A stretch of 64,000 nucleotides of DNA, from assembly GCA_964242415.1 (NCBI GenBank), contig CAXTAT010000028.1, positions 16,995 through 80,994 of the forward strand, written 5' to 3'. The stretch comes from DASWOJ01 sp964242415. Lineage in GTDB: Bacteria; Pseudomonadota; Alphaproteobacteria; Acetobacterales; Acetobacteraceae. Shown one piece after another: positions 27,473-35,645 of the stretch. Each line of letters begins with the position of its first letter. The stretch's first letter is position 1. Both the position numbers and the translations under genes were made by a program. Below the pieces are notes generated by a model. The model saw only the letters and a program-made list of their open reading frames with translations, ran no database searches and was not told where the DNA came from.

Positions 27473-28336
27473 TTATGGCAGCGCGTCCAGGAAGGCGGGC
27501 ACCTGGCGCAGGGCATCGGCGCGGGCGGGCGGGTTGGTGCCGGTGTGGGCCATGCCGTCGTGGACGGTGGAGGCGAGGCCGTAACGCTCGCGCACCGGCT
27601 GGTTCGGGGCGTCGAAGTCGTGGTAGGCGCCGGGGTAGAAGGTGGCCTGAATGCGGTCCGGGTGGGACTCGGCCAGCACGCGGCAGGGGGCGGCGGGGGT
27701 CCAGTCGTCATCGGCGCCCATGAGCAGGAGCATCGGGGCGGCTGGGGTCCAGCGGCCCCCGTCGGTGTCGCCGGGTTCGGCATACCTGCGGCAGCCGGGG
27801 TAGAAGGCGATGAAGGCGCGGATCAGGCCGCCCGGCAGGTCGGGCTGGCCGGCGCGGGCGGTGGCGAGGACGGTGCTGCCGCCGTTCGACCAGCCCATCA
27901 CCACGACGCCGCCGGGTGGGGTGAACGGCTGGGCTGCCAGCCACTTGGCGGCGGCGATGGCGTCGCCTCGGCGGGCGCGGCCCGGGGTCACCTGCGGCGA
28001 TGGCGTCCGGCACTGCGATCCCAGGCCGCGCGAGCCGAAGCTGTCCGGCAGCAGGACCGGGTGCCCGGCGGCCACCAGCAGGTCGCGCCACTGATCGTCG
28101 CGCGCCGGGAACGGGCCGCCGCAGCCGTGCAGCAGCACGACGGCGGGGGCACGGGGCGGGCCGGATGGTAGGGCCAGCTCGGCGCGGAGGGTTACGTTAT
28201 CGCCGGGGATTTGGACTGTCTGTGGGTTGGGGGTTGAGGGTTGGGTTGTGCAAGCTGCCAGGGCCAGGGCCAGACCAATAGAGAGCTTGCTGCCCCTTCT
28301 CCCTCCGGGAAAGGGCCGGGGTGAGGGAAGCCGCAC
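27473..28336 (-). CDS. Dienelactone-hydrolase-like lipoprotein
   Basis: Alpha/beta hydrolase (287 aa from GTG 28336) with a lipoprotein signal, RRGSKLSIGLALALAAC, lipobox LAAC. Active-site features: LLHGCGGPF (oxyanion), GWSNGGSTV (Ser nucleophile), GADDDWTP (Asp) and GAYHDFD (His), typical of DLH/COG0412. The Cys near the oxyanion loop is not the nucleophile. The first ~12 codons lie in a dispersed family B repeat (28292-28330), so the N-terminus of the signal peptide appears repeat-derived. The frame is open further upstream to 28456, but that stretch is mainly the second, inverted repeat copy. Substrate unknown. Confidence 0.8.
   Translation of the reverse strand: MRLPSPRPFPGGRRGSKLSIGLALALAACTTQPSTPNPQTVQIPGDNVTLRAELALPSGPPRAPAVVLLHGCGGPFPARDDQWRDLLVAAGHPVLLPDSFGSRGLGSQCRTPSPQVTPGRARRGDAIAAAKWLAAQPFTPPGGVVVMGWSNGGSTVLATARAGQPDLPGGLIRAFIAFYPGCRRYAEPGDTDGGRWTPAAPMLLLMGADDDWTPAAPCRVLAESHPDRIQATFYPGAYHDFDAPNQPVRERYGLASTVHDGMAHTGTNPPARADALRQVPAFLDALP
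28292..28330 (-). repeat. Dispersed repeat family B, inverted copy
   Basis: CCCCTTCTCCCTCCGGGAAAGGGCCGGGGTGAGGG, the reverse complement of the copies at 14921 and 28401. It overlaps the 5' end of the lipoprotein hydrolase gene. Confidence 0.75.
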
Positions 28337-28400
28337 GGACGGATTTTGATTACGCAGGCAGCAAGCGTGCTGACCGGGATCTGGCTTTGTGCCCGCAGCC

Positions 28401-28441
28401 TCCCTCACCCCGGCCCTCTCCCGGAGGGAGAGGGAGAAGGC
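28401..28441 (+). repeat. Dispersed repeat family B, direct copy
   Basis: CCTCCCTCACCCCGGCCCTC then TCCCGGAGGGAGAGGGAGAAGG. With the inverted copy about 70 bp away it forms a large inverted pair between two same-strand genes. It is self-complementary in its GGGAGAGGG/CCCTCTCCC core. Confidence 0.75.
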
Positions 28442-28459
28442 GGGCCTGCCCTTCATCGG

Positions 28460-29674
28460 TTAGATTACGCCTTTTGTTCGTAGCTCCCCGAGGCGGGTCT
28501 TGGAGAGGCCGAGCACCTCCTCCAGCACCTCGTCGGTGTGCTCGCCCAGCACGGGGGGCGGCCTTCGGTAGTCGGCCGGCGTCTCCGACAGACGTACGGG
28601 GTTGGCGATCACCTTCACCCCGTCCGGCGTGGCGGAGTGCGGCATGGATACCACGGTGCCGCGCGCCTGCACCTGGGGGTCGGCGAACACCTCTTTCAGC
28701 GTGTTGATGGGACCGCAGCCGATTTTCATGGCTTCTAGGCGCTCCACCCACCAGGCGGTCGGATGGCCGCGCAGCACCGGGGTCACCAGGTCCGTCACGA
28801 GCTGGCGGTTGCCGACGCGGGCGGCGTTGGTGGCGAACCGCGGGTCGGCCAGCATGTGCTCCAGGCCGAAGCCGTCGCAGAACCGCTTGAACGTCGGGTC
28901 GTTGCCGACGGACAGCACGACGTAGCCGTCCGCGGTGGGGAACACCTGGTAGGGCACGATGTTGGGATGCTGGTTGCCCAGGCGCACCGGGTTCTCGCCC
29001 GTCGCCAGGTAGTTCATGCCCTGGTTGGCCAGCCAGGCGGCGTGGGTGTCCAGCATGCCGATGTCGATCTGCTGGCCCTGCCCCGTCGCCGTCTTGTGCC
29101 GCAGCGCCGCCAGGATGCCGATGCAGCCGTACAGCCCGGCGAACAGGTCGGCCACCGGCACGCCCACCTTCTGCGGCAGGCCGTCCGGCTCGCCAGTCAG
29201 GCTCATGATGCCGCCCATGGCCTGGATCAGGCTGTCGTAGCCCGGCCGCGGCGCGTAGGGGCCGGTCTGCCCGAAGCCGGTGATCGAGCAGTAGATCAGC
29301 CCGGGGAACCGCGCGTGCAGTTGCTCGTAGCCCAGGCCGTACTTCGCCAGGGCGCCGACCTTGAAGTTCTCGGCCAGGATGTCCGATTTTTCGATCAGCG
29401 CCAGGGCGATCTCCTGGCCCTCGGGCGTGGCGATGTCCAGGGTTACCGACCGCTTGTTGCGGTTCACGCCGACGAAGTAGGCGCTTTCCTGGGTGCCCGG
29501 CATGAAGGGCGGGGCGAAGCCGCGGGTGTCGTCGCCGCTGCCGGGCTTTTCGATCTTGATGACGTCGGCGCCGAGGTCGCCCAGCATCTGCACGCAGGTT
29601 GGCCCGGCGAGCACGCGGGTGAGGTCGAAGACGGTCAGGCCCGCGAGGGGGCCGGTCGGCGTTGCCTGGGTCAT
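28460..29674 (-). CDS. CaiB/BaiF family CoA-transferase
   Basis: Class III CoA-transferase, 404 aa, moving CoA between carboxylic acids. Begins with LAGLTVFDLTRVLAGPTCVQMLGDLGADVIKIEKP, the family signature, and has the catalytic Asp176 in PVADLFAG. NFKVGALAKYGLGYEQL and HPNIVPYQVFPTADG are also typical. Formyl-CoA:oxalate, succinyl-CoA:mesaconate and similar transferases share this pattern, and substrate cannot be assigned. It is divergent from an aldehyde dehydrogenase (104 bp spacer), suggesting a shared organic-acid pathway. Confidence 0.88.
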   Translation of the reverse strand: MTQATPTGPLAGLTVFDLTRVLAGPTCVQMLGDLGADVIKIEKPGSGDDTRGFAPPFMPGTQESAYFVGVNRNKRSVTLDIATPEGQEIALALIEKSDILAENFKVGALAKYGLGYEQLHARFPGLIYCSITGFGQTGPYAPRPGYDSLIQAMGGIMSLTGEPDGLPQKVGVPVADLFAGLYGCIGILAALRHKTATGQGQQIDIGMLDTHAAWLANQGMNYLATGENPVRLGNQHPNIVPYQVFPTADGYVVLSVGNDPTFKRFCDGFGLEHMLADPRFATNAARVGNRQLVTDLVTPVLRGHPTAWWVERLEAMKIGCGPINTLKEVFADPQVQARGTVVSMPHSATPDGVKVIANPVRLSETPADYRRPPPVLGEHTDEVLEEVLGLSKTRLGELRTKGVI

Positions 29675-29778
29675 GCGTCACTCATGCGTTGGTCCGTTTC
29701 CCTGCCCTTGTCCGGCCCAGCCGCCGGGTCCATTGTCGCCGGAGCGTTATATGCACCCATGGCCTTGAGGCAAACCCG

Positions 29779-31305
29779 ATGCTGGACCGCCCGCAACCGA
29801 CCTCCGGGGCGTCAACCCCTATTGAACCGACGTTGGACCAGCAGGCGCTGGCCACGGCGCTGTCTGGGCAGCACCTTATTGGCGGGCGCTTCGTGCCGGC
29901 GCGCACCGGGCGGACCTTTGCCGTGGTGAACCCGGCGACCGGGCGGGAGGTCGCGCGTGCGGCGGATGGCGACGCTGCCGACGTCGAGGCCGCGGTGCAG
30001 GATGCCGATGCCGCGCAGAAGGCGTGGGCCAAGATGCCGTCCCGCAAGCGTGGCGCCTTGGTTGCTCAATGTGCCGCCGTGCTGCGCGAGCATGTCGAGG
30101 AGCTGGCGCGGCTGATTGCGCTGGAGACCGGCAAGGCGCTGCGGACCGAGAGCCGGGTGGAGGCGCAGGTCGTTGCCGACATCTTCGAGTTCTACGGCGG
30201 CCTGGGCGGCGAGCTGAAGGGCGAGACCGTGCCGTTCGCCCCCAACGTGCTGTCGGTGACGGTGCGGGAGCCGCTGGGCGTGGTGGGCGCCATCATCCCG
30301 TGGAACGTGCCGATGCTGCTGATGGCGCTGAAGGTCGCGCCGGCGCTGGTGGCCGGCAACACCGTGGTGGTGAAGTCCGCCGAGGAGGCGCCGCTGGCGG
30401 TGCTGCGGATTTGCGAGTTGATGAACCGGGTGCTGCCGCCGGGCTGCTTCAACATGCTGTCCGGGTTCGGGCCGGAGTGCGGGGCGCCGCTGGTGGCTCA
30501 TCCGAAAGTGAAGAAGGTGACGTTCACCGGCAGCGTCGAGGTTGGGCGCATCGTCTCCAAGGCCGCCGCGGAGAAGCTGATACCGGTCACCTTGGAGCTT
30601 GGCGGCAAGTCGCCGATGATCGTGTTCGCGGACTGCGACTTCGAGAAGACCGTGCTGGGCGCGGTCACCTCGATGCGGTTCACCCGGCAGGGGCAGAGCT
30701 GCACCGCCGCCAGCCGCATCTACGTCGAGCGCCCGGTGTTCGACCGCTTTGTGGACGCGCTGGCCGCCAAGGTGGACGCCATGGTGATGGGCGACCCGCT
30801 GGATGAGGCGACCGACATCGGCACCATCATCAGCACCGACCAGTTCGAGAAGGTCAGCGGCTTCATCGAGGAGGGCCTGGCCACGCCGGGCGCCACCGGC
30901 CGTGCGGGCAGCGCCATGCCGACCGACCCGACGTTGAGCAAGGGCCTGTTCATCCGTCCCTACATCTTCACCAACCTGCCCGATGACAGCCGGCTGGTGC
31001 AGGAGGAGATTTTCGGCCCTGTCACCTGCGTGTTTCCGTTCGACGATGTGGAAACCGTGCTGGCGGCGGCGAACGGCACCGAGTACGGGCTTGCAGCGTC
31101 GCTGTGGACGAACAACTTGCGGATTGGCTTGGACTTGGCGCACCGGCTTGAGGCAGGGTTGGTGCAGATCAACCAGAACCTCGTCGTGCAGGCCAACCTG
31201 TCGTACGGCGGGGTCAAGAGCAGTGGGCTCGGCAAGGAGGCCAGCTTGGAATCCATGCTGGAGCACTTCATGCACAAGAAGACCATCATGGTGAATTACG
31301 GCTGA
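29779..31305 (+). CDS. Aldehyde dehydrogenase family protein
   Basis: NAD(P)-dependent aldehyde oxidation, 508 aa from ATG 29779. Motifs: GAIIPWNVPMLLMALKVAPAL (cofactor), VTFTGSVEVGRIVSKAA, the general base in LELGGKSPMIVF, the nucleophile Cys308 in RQGQSCTAASRI, and EEIFGPVTCVFPF. All catalytic residues are present. The frame extends upstream to 29662, but the added residues do not look like a dehydrogenase. It ends 4 nt before the next gene, so the two are probably co-transcribed. Substrate unknown. Confidence 0.92.
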   Translation: MLDRPQPTSGASTPIEPTLDQQALATALSGQHLIGGRFVPARTGRTFAVVNPATGREVARAADGDAADVEAAVQDADAAQKAWAKMPSRKRGALVAQCAAVLREHVEELARLIALETGKALRTESRVEAQVVADIFEFYGGLGGELKGETVPFAPNVLSVTVREPLGVVGAIIPWNVPMLLMALKVAPALVAGNTVVVKSAEEAPLAVLRICELMNRVLPPGCFNMLSGFGPECGAPLVAHPKVKKVTFTGSVEVGRIVSKAAAEKLIPVTLELGGKSPMIVFADCDFEKTVLGAVTSMRFTRQGQSCTAASRIYVERPVFDRFVDALAAKVDAMVMGDPLDEATDIGTIISTDQFEKVSGFIEEGLATPGATGRAGSAMPTDPTLSKGLFIRPYIFTNLPDDSRLVQEEIFGPVTCVFPFDDVETVLAAANGTEYGLAASLWTNNLRIGLDLAHRLEAGLVQINQNLVVQANLSYGGVKSSGLGKEASLESMLEHFMHKKTIMVNYG

Positions 31306-31309
31306 TCCC

Positions 31310-32281
31310 ATGGCAAAATCCGAGCAAGGCATTCCCCCCAGCCATCAGCCCAAGGCGGCTGATTACGGCTTTGATCTGGACGCGGCGTTGCGCTCCATCG
31401 TGGCGTTGCGCGCGACGGTGCCGGAGGATGCGTTCACCGCCTCCACGCTGGGGACCGAGCGGGCGGGCAGCGCCGTGCATATCCGGCCGGGGCTGTTCCT
31501 GACCATCGGCTACTTGATCACCGAGGCGGACCAGGTGTGGCTGACGTCCGCGGGCGGGCAGGTGGTGCCGGGCCATGCGCTGGCGTATGACCAGGAGACC
31601 GGGTTCGGCCTGGTGCAGTCGCTCGGCAAGCTGGATGTGCCGGTGATGGAGCTGGGCGACAGCTCGAAGGCGCGGGTTGGCGAGCCGGTGATCTTTGCCG
31701 CGGCCGGGGGCAAGCGCCACTGCGTCGCGGGTAAGGTGGCGGGGCGGCAGGAGTTCGCGGGGTATTGGGAATACCTGCTGGACAACGCGATCTTCACCAC
31801 GCCGTCGCACCCGTTCTGGGGCGGTGCCGGGCTGATCGGCAAGGACGGCAAGCTGCTGGGCATCGGCTCCCTGGTGCTGCAGCAGGGCGGCGAGAGCGGC
31901 AAGCGGCAGGACATGAACATGGCCGTCCCCGTGGAGCTGCTGACGCCGATCCTGGACGACCTGCTGACCTATGGCCGCGTGAACCGGCCGCCGCGTCCCT
32001 GGCTGGGGCTGTTCGCCATGGAGGACGACGACACGCTCGTGGTTGGCGGCCTGGCCGATGACGGGCCGGCGGACAAGGCGGGGCTGCGGACCGGGGACCG
32101 CATCCTGAAGGTGAACGGGGAGGACGTGCCGGACCTGGCGGGGCTGTGGCGCGCGGTATGGGCGTCCGGGCCGGCAGGGTCGGATGTGCAGGTCAGCCTG
32201 GGGCGCGGCAACCGGACCTCGGCCGTGACGGTGACCTCGACCGACCGCGCCAGCATCCTGAAGTCGCCCCGGCTGCACTAG
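31310..32281 (+). CDS. Trypsin-fold PDZ protein lacking the catalytic triad
   Basis: 323 aa resembling a DegP/HtrA S1C protease plus one PDZ domain (about 228-310: GLADDGPADKAGLRTGDRILKVNGEDV). By motif alignment all three catalytic positions are changed. His of the usual T-N-N-H-V is Tyr68 in LTIGYLI. Asp of D-x-x-T-D-x-A-L is Gly98 in DQETGFGL. Ser of G-N-S-G-G is Trp170 in PFWGGAG. No signal peptide or TM helix is visible. It is likely a binding or scaffold protein. It sits between an aldehyde dehydrogenase (4 nt) and a penicillin-acylase homologue (4 nt), in one transcript. Confidence 0.82.
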   Translation: MAKSEQGIPPSHQPKAADYGFDLDAALRSIVALRATVPEDAFTASTLGTERAGSAVHIRPGLFLTIGYLITEADQVWLTSAGGQVVPGHALAYDQETGFGLVQSLGKLDVPVMELGDSSKARVGEPVIFAAAGGKRHCVAGKVAGRQEFAGYWEYLLDNAIFTTPSHPFWGGAGLIGKDGKLLGIGSLVLQQGGESGKRQDMNMAVPVELLTPILDDLLTYGRVNRPPRPWLGLFAMEDDDTLVVGGLADDGPADKAGLRTGDRILKVNGEDVPDLAGLWRAVWASGPAGSDVQVSLGRGNRTSAVTVTSTDRASILKSPRLH

Positions 32282-32285
32282 GGCG

Positions 32286-34643
32286 ATGCCCCGGCGTTCC
32301 CGGGGACGGTCCCGCATCCCGCGACTGATCGGCCGGGTGCTGCGCGGCATTGTTGCCGCGGTTTGGACGCTGGTGCTGCTGGCGGTGTTTGCGCTGATTG
32401 CGGTGGCCTGGGTTTCACTGCCGCCGGAGACGGATGGCGGCGTGCCGGGCTTGAGCGGTCCGGTCACGGTTACGCTGGACGCGGATGGCATTCCGCTGAT
32501 CCGTGCAGGGTCGGAGCGGGATGCGGCGGCGGCGCTTGGCTTTGTCCATGCGCGGGACCGGATGTTCCAGATAGACTTGATGCGGCGCAACGCGTCCGGG
32601 CGGCTGTCGGAGATTGCCGGGCCGGCGACGCTGCGGCTGGACCGTACCATGCGCGTGCTGGGGCTGCGCCGGCGGGCGGAGGCGGACCTGGCCGGCCTGG
32701 ACCGGGATACTCGGACGATGCTGGATGCCTATGCCGCCGGGGTCAATGCCTGGATCGCCGCGCGTGGGCGATTCGCGGCGCCGGAGTTCATCCCGTTGGG
32801 TGCGCCGGAGCCTTGGACCGCGGTGGACAGCCTGCTTTGGGGCAAGACGATGGGCCTGTACCTGTCCGGCAACTGGCGGCTGGAGGTGGCCCGGGCCGCG
32901 ATGTTGCAGGGCCAGCCGGGATTGCGCGTGCAGGATTACTGGCCGCCGCAGGATGGCACGCCGCGGGTGGATGCCAGTCTTGGGAACGGCAGCTTTGGGT
33001 TGGGCTTGACGACGCGGCTGGCGGACCTGGTTCCCGCGTTCCCGGAGCCGTTCACCCTGCCGGACGAGGCCAGCAACGAATGGGCGGTGGATGGCAGCCA
33101 TACCCTGTCCGGGGCGCCGATGCTGGCCGGGGACCCGCATTTGGCGTTCTCTATGCCGGCGATCTGGTACCTTGCGCGGATCGAGACGCCGGGGGGCGTG
33201 CTGGCCGGCGCTACGGCTCCGGGGCTGCCGTTCCTGGTCTTGGGGCATAATGGGCATATTGCCTGGACATTCACGACCACCGGTGCGGACACCCAGGACG
33301 TGTTCGTCGAGACGCCGCTGGGGGATGGCGCCTATGCGACCCCGGCGGGTCCGCGCGCCTTTGAGCAGCATGAGGAACGCATACGGGTGCGCGGGCAGCC
33401 CGACGAGGTGCTGCAGGTGCGTGAGACCCGGCATGGCCCGGTGCTGAGCGACCTCGATGCGCCGGGCGGCCCGGTGCTGGCGGTGGCGATGGCCAACCTG
33501 GCGCCGGGGGATTCTGCGGCATCTGGGTTGTTGGCGCTGAACCGGGCGGGCGATGTGGCGGCGGCTGGGCGCGCGGCGGAGCTGATCGCGGCGCCGGTGC
33601 AGAACCTGCTGGTGGCGGACCGGGGCGGGATCGGCCAGTTCACCACCGGGCGGGTGCCGGTGCGCCGGGCGGGGGATGGCTCGGTTCCGGTGGGCGGGGC
33701 GGATGGCGCGCATGATTGGACCGGCTTTGCCAGCGGCGATGCGCTGCCGCATGAGGTCGCGCCGCCGGGGGGGCGGCTGGTCAACGCCAATGAGCGCACG
33801 GCGCCGGCGGACTTCCCGGTGTTCATGGGGCGCGACTGGTTCGGCGACTTCCGCGCGCGGCGCATCCGCGAGATGCTGGCTGCCAGCAATCGGCATGACC
33901 CGGCGAGCTTTGCCGCGATGCAGGTCGATCCCCGCAGCAGCTTCGCCGTGCAGGTCCTGCCGCGGCTGCTGGCGACCAAGCCCGGGGACGATGCCTCGGT
34001 CCGTGCGCTGGCGCTGTTGGCGGACTGGCATGGGGACATGCTGCCGGACCTGCCGCAGCCGCTGCTGTTCAACGAGTGGGTCCGGCAGTTCGATCTGTCC
34101 CTGTTGCAGCGGGCCGGGGTGGCGTCGGCTGTTGCCGGGGTGCCATCCGATCTGGTCGCCTATGCGTTGACCCCGGCTGGGGCTTGGTGGTGCGGCGGGG
34201 ATTGCGGGCCGCAGTTGACGGCGTCGCTGGGGGCGGCGGTGGCGAACCTGTCGGCGCAGCATGGCCCGGCGCCGGAGGGATGGCGTTGGGGGGCGGTGCA
34301 CCAGGCGGTGTTCGCGCACCCGCTGCTGGGGCAGATCCCGATCCTGCGGGCGCTGGCCACCTGGCGCATCGAGCAGCCGGGCGACGATACCACGGTGTAC
34401 CGTGGCGGTACCCGGGCGGATGATTGGGCGTCGGTGCACGGGGCGGGCTACCGTGGGGTGTACGACCTGGCGGACCTGGACCGTAGCCTGTTCGCGATCA
34501 CGCCGGGGCAGTCGGGCCATCCGCTGCGGCGCACGGCGGCTTCGCTGATGCGGAGTTGGCGTGACGGCACGAGCCTGCACCTGGGGCCGCAACAGGAGTA
34601 TGTTAGCACCACCTTACACTTGTTACCCCAACCAAGCCGTTGA
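32286..34643 (+). CDS. Penicillin acylase family amidohydrolase, membrane anchored
   Basis: Ntn-hydrolase, 785 aa. A basic N-terminus and a hydrophobic helix (about 21-43) target it to the membrane or periplasm. The alpha-chain region contains ALGFVHARDRMFQIDLMRR. The autoprocessing site is EA|SNEWAVDGS, making Ser263 the N-terminal nucleophile of the beta chain. Later, GHNGHIAWTFTT and the Asn of LVNANERT fit the oxyanion and substrate pocket. The family cleaves amides such as beta-lactams or acyl-homoserine lactones, and which applies here is unknown. It follows the pseudo-protease gene by 4 nt and precedes bpt by 46 bp. Confidence 0.9.
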   Translation: MPRRSRGRSRIPRLIGRVLRGIVAAVWTLVLLAVFALIAVAWVSLPPETDGGVPGLSGPVTVTLDADGIPLIRAGSERDAAAALGFVHARDRMFQIDLMRRNASGRLSEIAGPATLRLDRTMRVLGLRRRAEADLAGLDRDTRTMLDAYAAGVNAWIAARGRFAAPEFIPLGAPEPWTAVDSLLWGKTMGLYLSGNWRLEVARAAMLQGQPGLRVQDYWPPQDGTPRVDASLGNGSFGLGLTTRLADLVPAFPEPFTLPDEASNEWAVDGSHTLSGAPMLAGDPHLAFSMPAIWYLARIETPGGVLAGATAPGLPFLVLGHNGHIAWTFTTTGADTQDVFVETPLGDGAYATPAGPRAFEQHEERIRVRGQPDEVLQVRETRHGPVLSDLDAPGGPVLAVAMANLAPGDSAASGLLALNRAGDVAAAGRAAELIAAPVQNLLVADRGGIGQFTTGRVPVRRAGDGSVPVGGADGAHDWTGFASGDALPHEVAPPGGRLVNANERTAPADFPVFMGRDWFGDFRARRIREMLAASNRHDPASFAAMQVDPRSSFAVQVLPRLLATKPGDDASVRALALLADWHGDMLPDLPQPLLFNEWVRQFDLSLLQRAGVASAVAGVPSDLVAYALTPAGAWWCGGDCGPQLTASLGAAVANLSAQHGPAPEGWRWGAVHQAVFAHPLLGQIPILRALATWRIEQPGDDTTVYRGGTRADDWASVHGAGYRGVYDLADLDRSLFAITPGQSGHPLRRTAASLMRSWRDGTSLHLGPQQEYVSTTLHLLPQPSR

Positions 34644-34689
34644 CCCCGGACCCTGGTTCCGGGAACATAAGGCGGGGACCCAGGACCGC

Positions 34690-35469
34690 ATGACATATAA
34701 GCCGCCGCGCCGACCGCAGTTCTTCTACACGACCGCGCCGCTCCCCTGTCCCTACGTGTCCGGGCGGACCGAGCGCAAGGTCGTCACCGAGATCACCGGT
34801 CCCGATGCCGACAGCTTGCATGACCGGCTGTCGCGTGCGGGGTTCCGCCGCAGCCATAACATCGCCTATGCGCCGGTGTGCCCGTCGTGCCAGGCCTGCG
34901 TGCCGATCCGCATTCCGGTGGCGGACTTCCAGCCGGACCGCGGGTTGCGGCGCATCCTGCGGGCCAATGCCGGGGTGGAGGGCTATGACGTGCCGGCGCG
35001 TGCCACCGCCGAGCAGTTCCAACTGTTCCAGCGTTACCAGCAGGTGCGCCACAGCGACGGCGACATGGCGACGATGAGTTTTTACGATTATCGCGCAATG
35101 ATCGAGGATACCCCGATCGAGACGGGGATCACCGAGTTCCGCGACCCGGCTGGGCGGCTAGTCGGGGGTTGCCTGATGGACCGGCTGGGGGATGGGTTGT
35201 CGGCGGTTTACAGCTTTTTCGCGCCGGAGTTGGAGCGGCAGTCGCTGGGCACCTATGCCATCCTTTGGCTGATCGAGCGGGCGCGGGCGTTGCGGCTGCC
35301 GTATGTGTATCTCGGGTATTGGGTGCCGGAGAGCCGCAAGATGGCCTACAAGGCGCGGTTCCGGCCGTGCGAGATCCTGGTCGGCGGGACCTGGCGGACG
35401 CTGACGGACGGTGAGGCCGGGCTGTCCGAGCCGGTCAGCGCGGCGTTGGTGCAGGAGACTGCGGGGTAG
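34690..35469 (+). CDS. bpt: Aspartate/glutamate leucyltransferase Bpt
   Basis: Bacterial protein transferase that adds Leu to N-terminal Asp/Glu for N-end-rule degradation by ClpS/ClpAP. 259 aa from ATG 34690. The N-terminal ATE domain (FFYTTAPLPCPYVSGRTERKVV) and C-terminal domain (YLGYWVPESRKMAYKARFRPCE) are characteristic, as are CPSCQACVPIRIPV with paired cysteines and FRRSHNIAYAPVC. The frame extends upstream to 34561, but those residues overlap the acylase gene. It was long annotated as arginyltransferase. Confidence 0.93.
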   Translation: MTYKPPRRPQFFYTTAPLPCPYVSGRTERKVVTEITGPDADSLHDRLSRAGFRRSHNIAYAPVCPSCQACVPIRIPVADFQPDRGLRRILRANAGVEGYDVPARATAEQFQLFQRYQQVRHSDGDMATMSFYDYRAMIEDTPIETGITEFRDPAGRLVGGCLMDRLGDGLSAVYSFFAPELERQSLGTYAILWLIERARALRLPYVYLGYWVPESRKMAYKARFRPCEILVGGTWRTLTDGEAGLSEPVSAALVQETAG

Positions 35470-35518
35470 CAGGGCGGCTGGCTGGAACTCTTCGCGTTGA
35501 TCTGTGTCTGGCCTTCTG

Positions 35519-35600
35519 GCTTCGGCGTGGCGATCCAGGGATCGCAGGCGTGGCCCCGCCCTGGATTGCAACGCCGCAAGCTCGGCTCGCAATGACCGTG
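35519..35600. repeat. Dispersed repeat family A, copy 4 with inverted half-element
   Basis: A full copy CCCTGGATTGCAACGCCGCAAGCTCGGCTCGCAATGACCGT lies at about 35558-35600. Twenty bases upstream, GGCTTCGGCGTGGCGATCCAGGG (35518-35540) is a decayed reverse complement of the left arm. The pair looks like a composite REP/BIME-type element between the convergent bpt and lpxR genes. Confidence 0.75.
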
Positions 35601-35645
35601 TATTCTGGGGCGGTCAGAACCATCGACGGCTGATGCGGGTGTTAG

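Noticed and set aside
32415..34592. 725-codon minus-strand frame opposite the penicillin acylase gene
   Set aside because: Antisense shadow with extreme Arg/Pro/Gln content. The plus strand encodes a complete Ntn-hydrolase with processing site and motifs.
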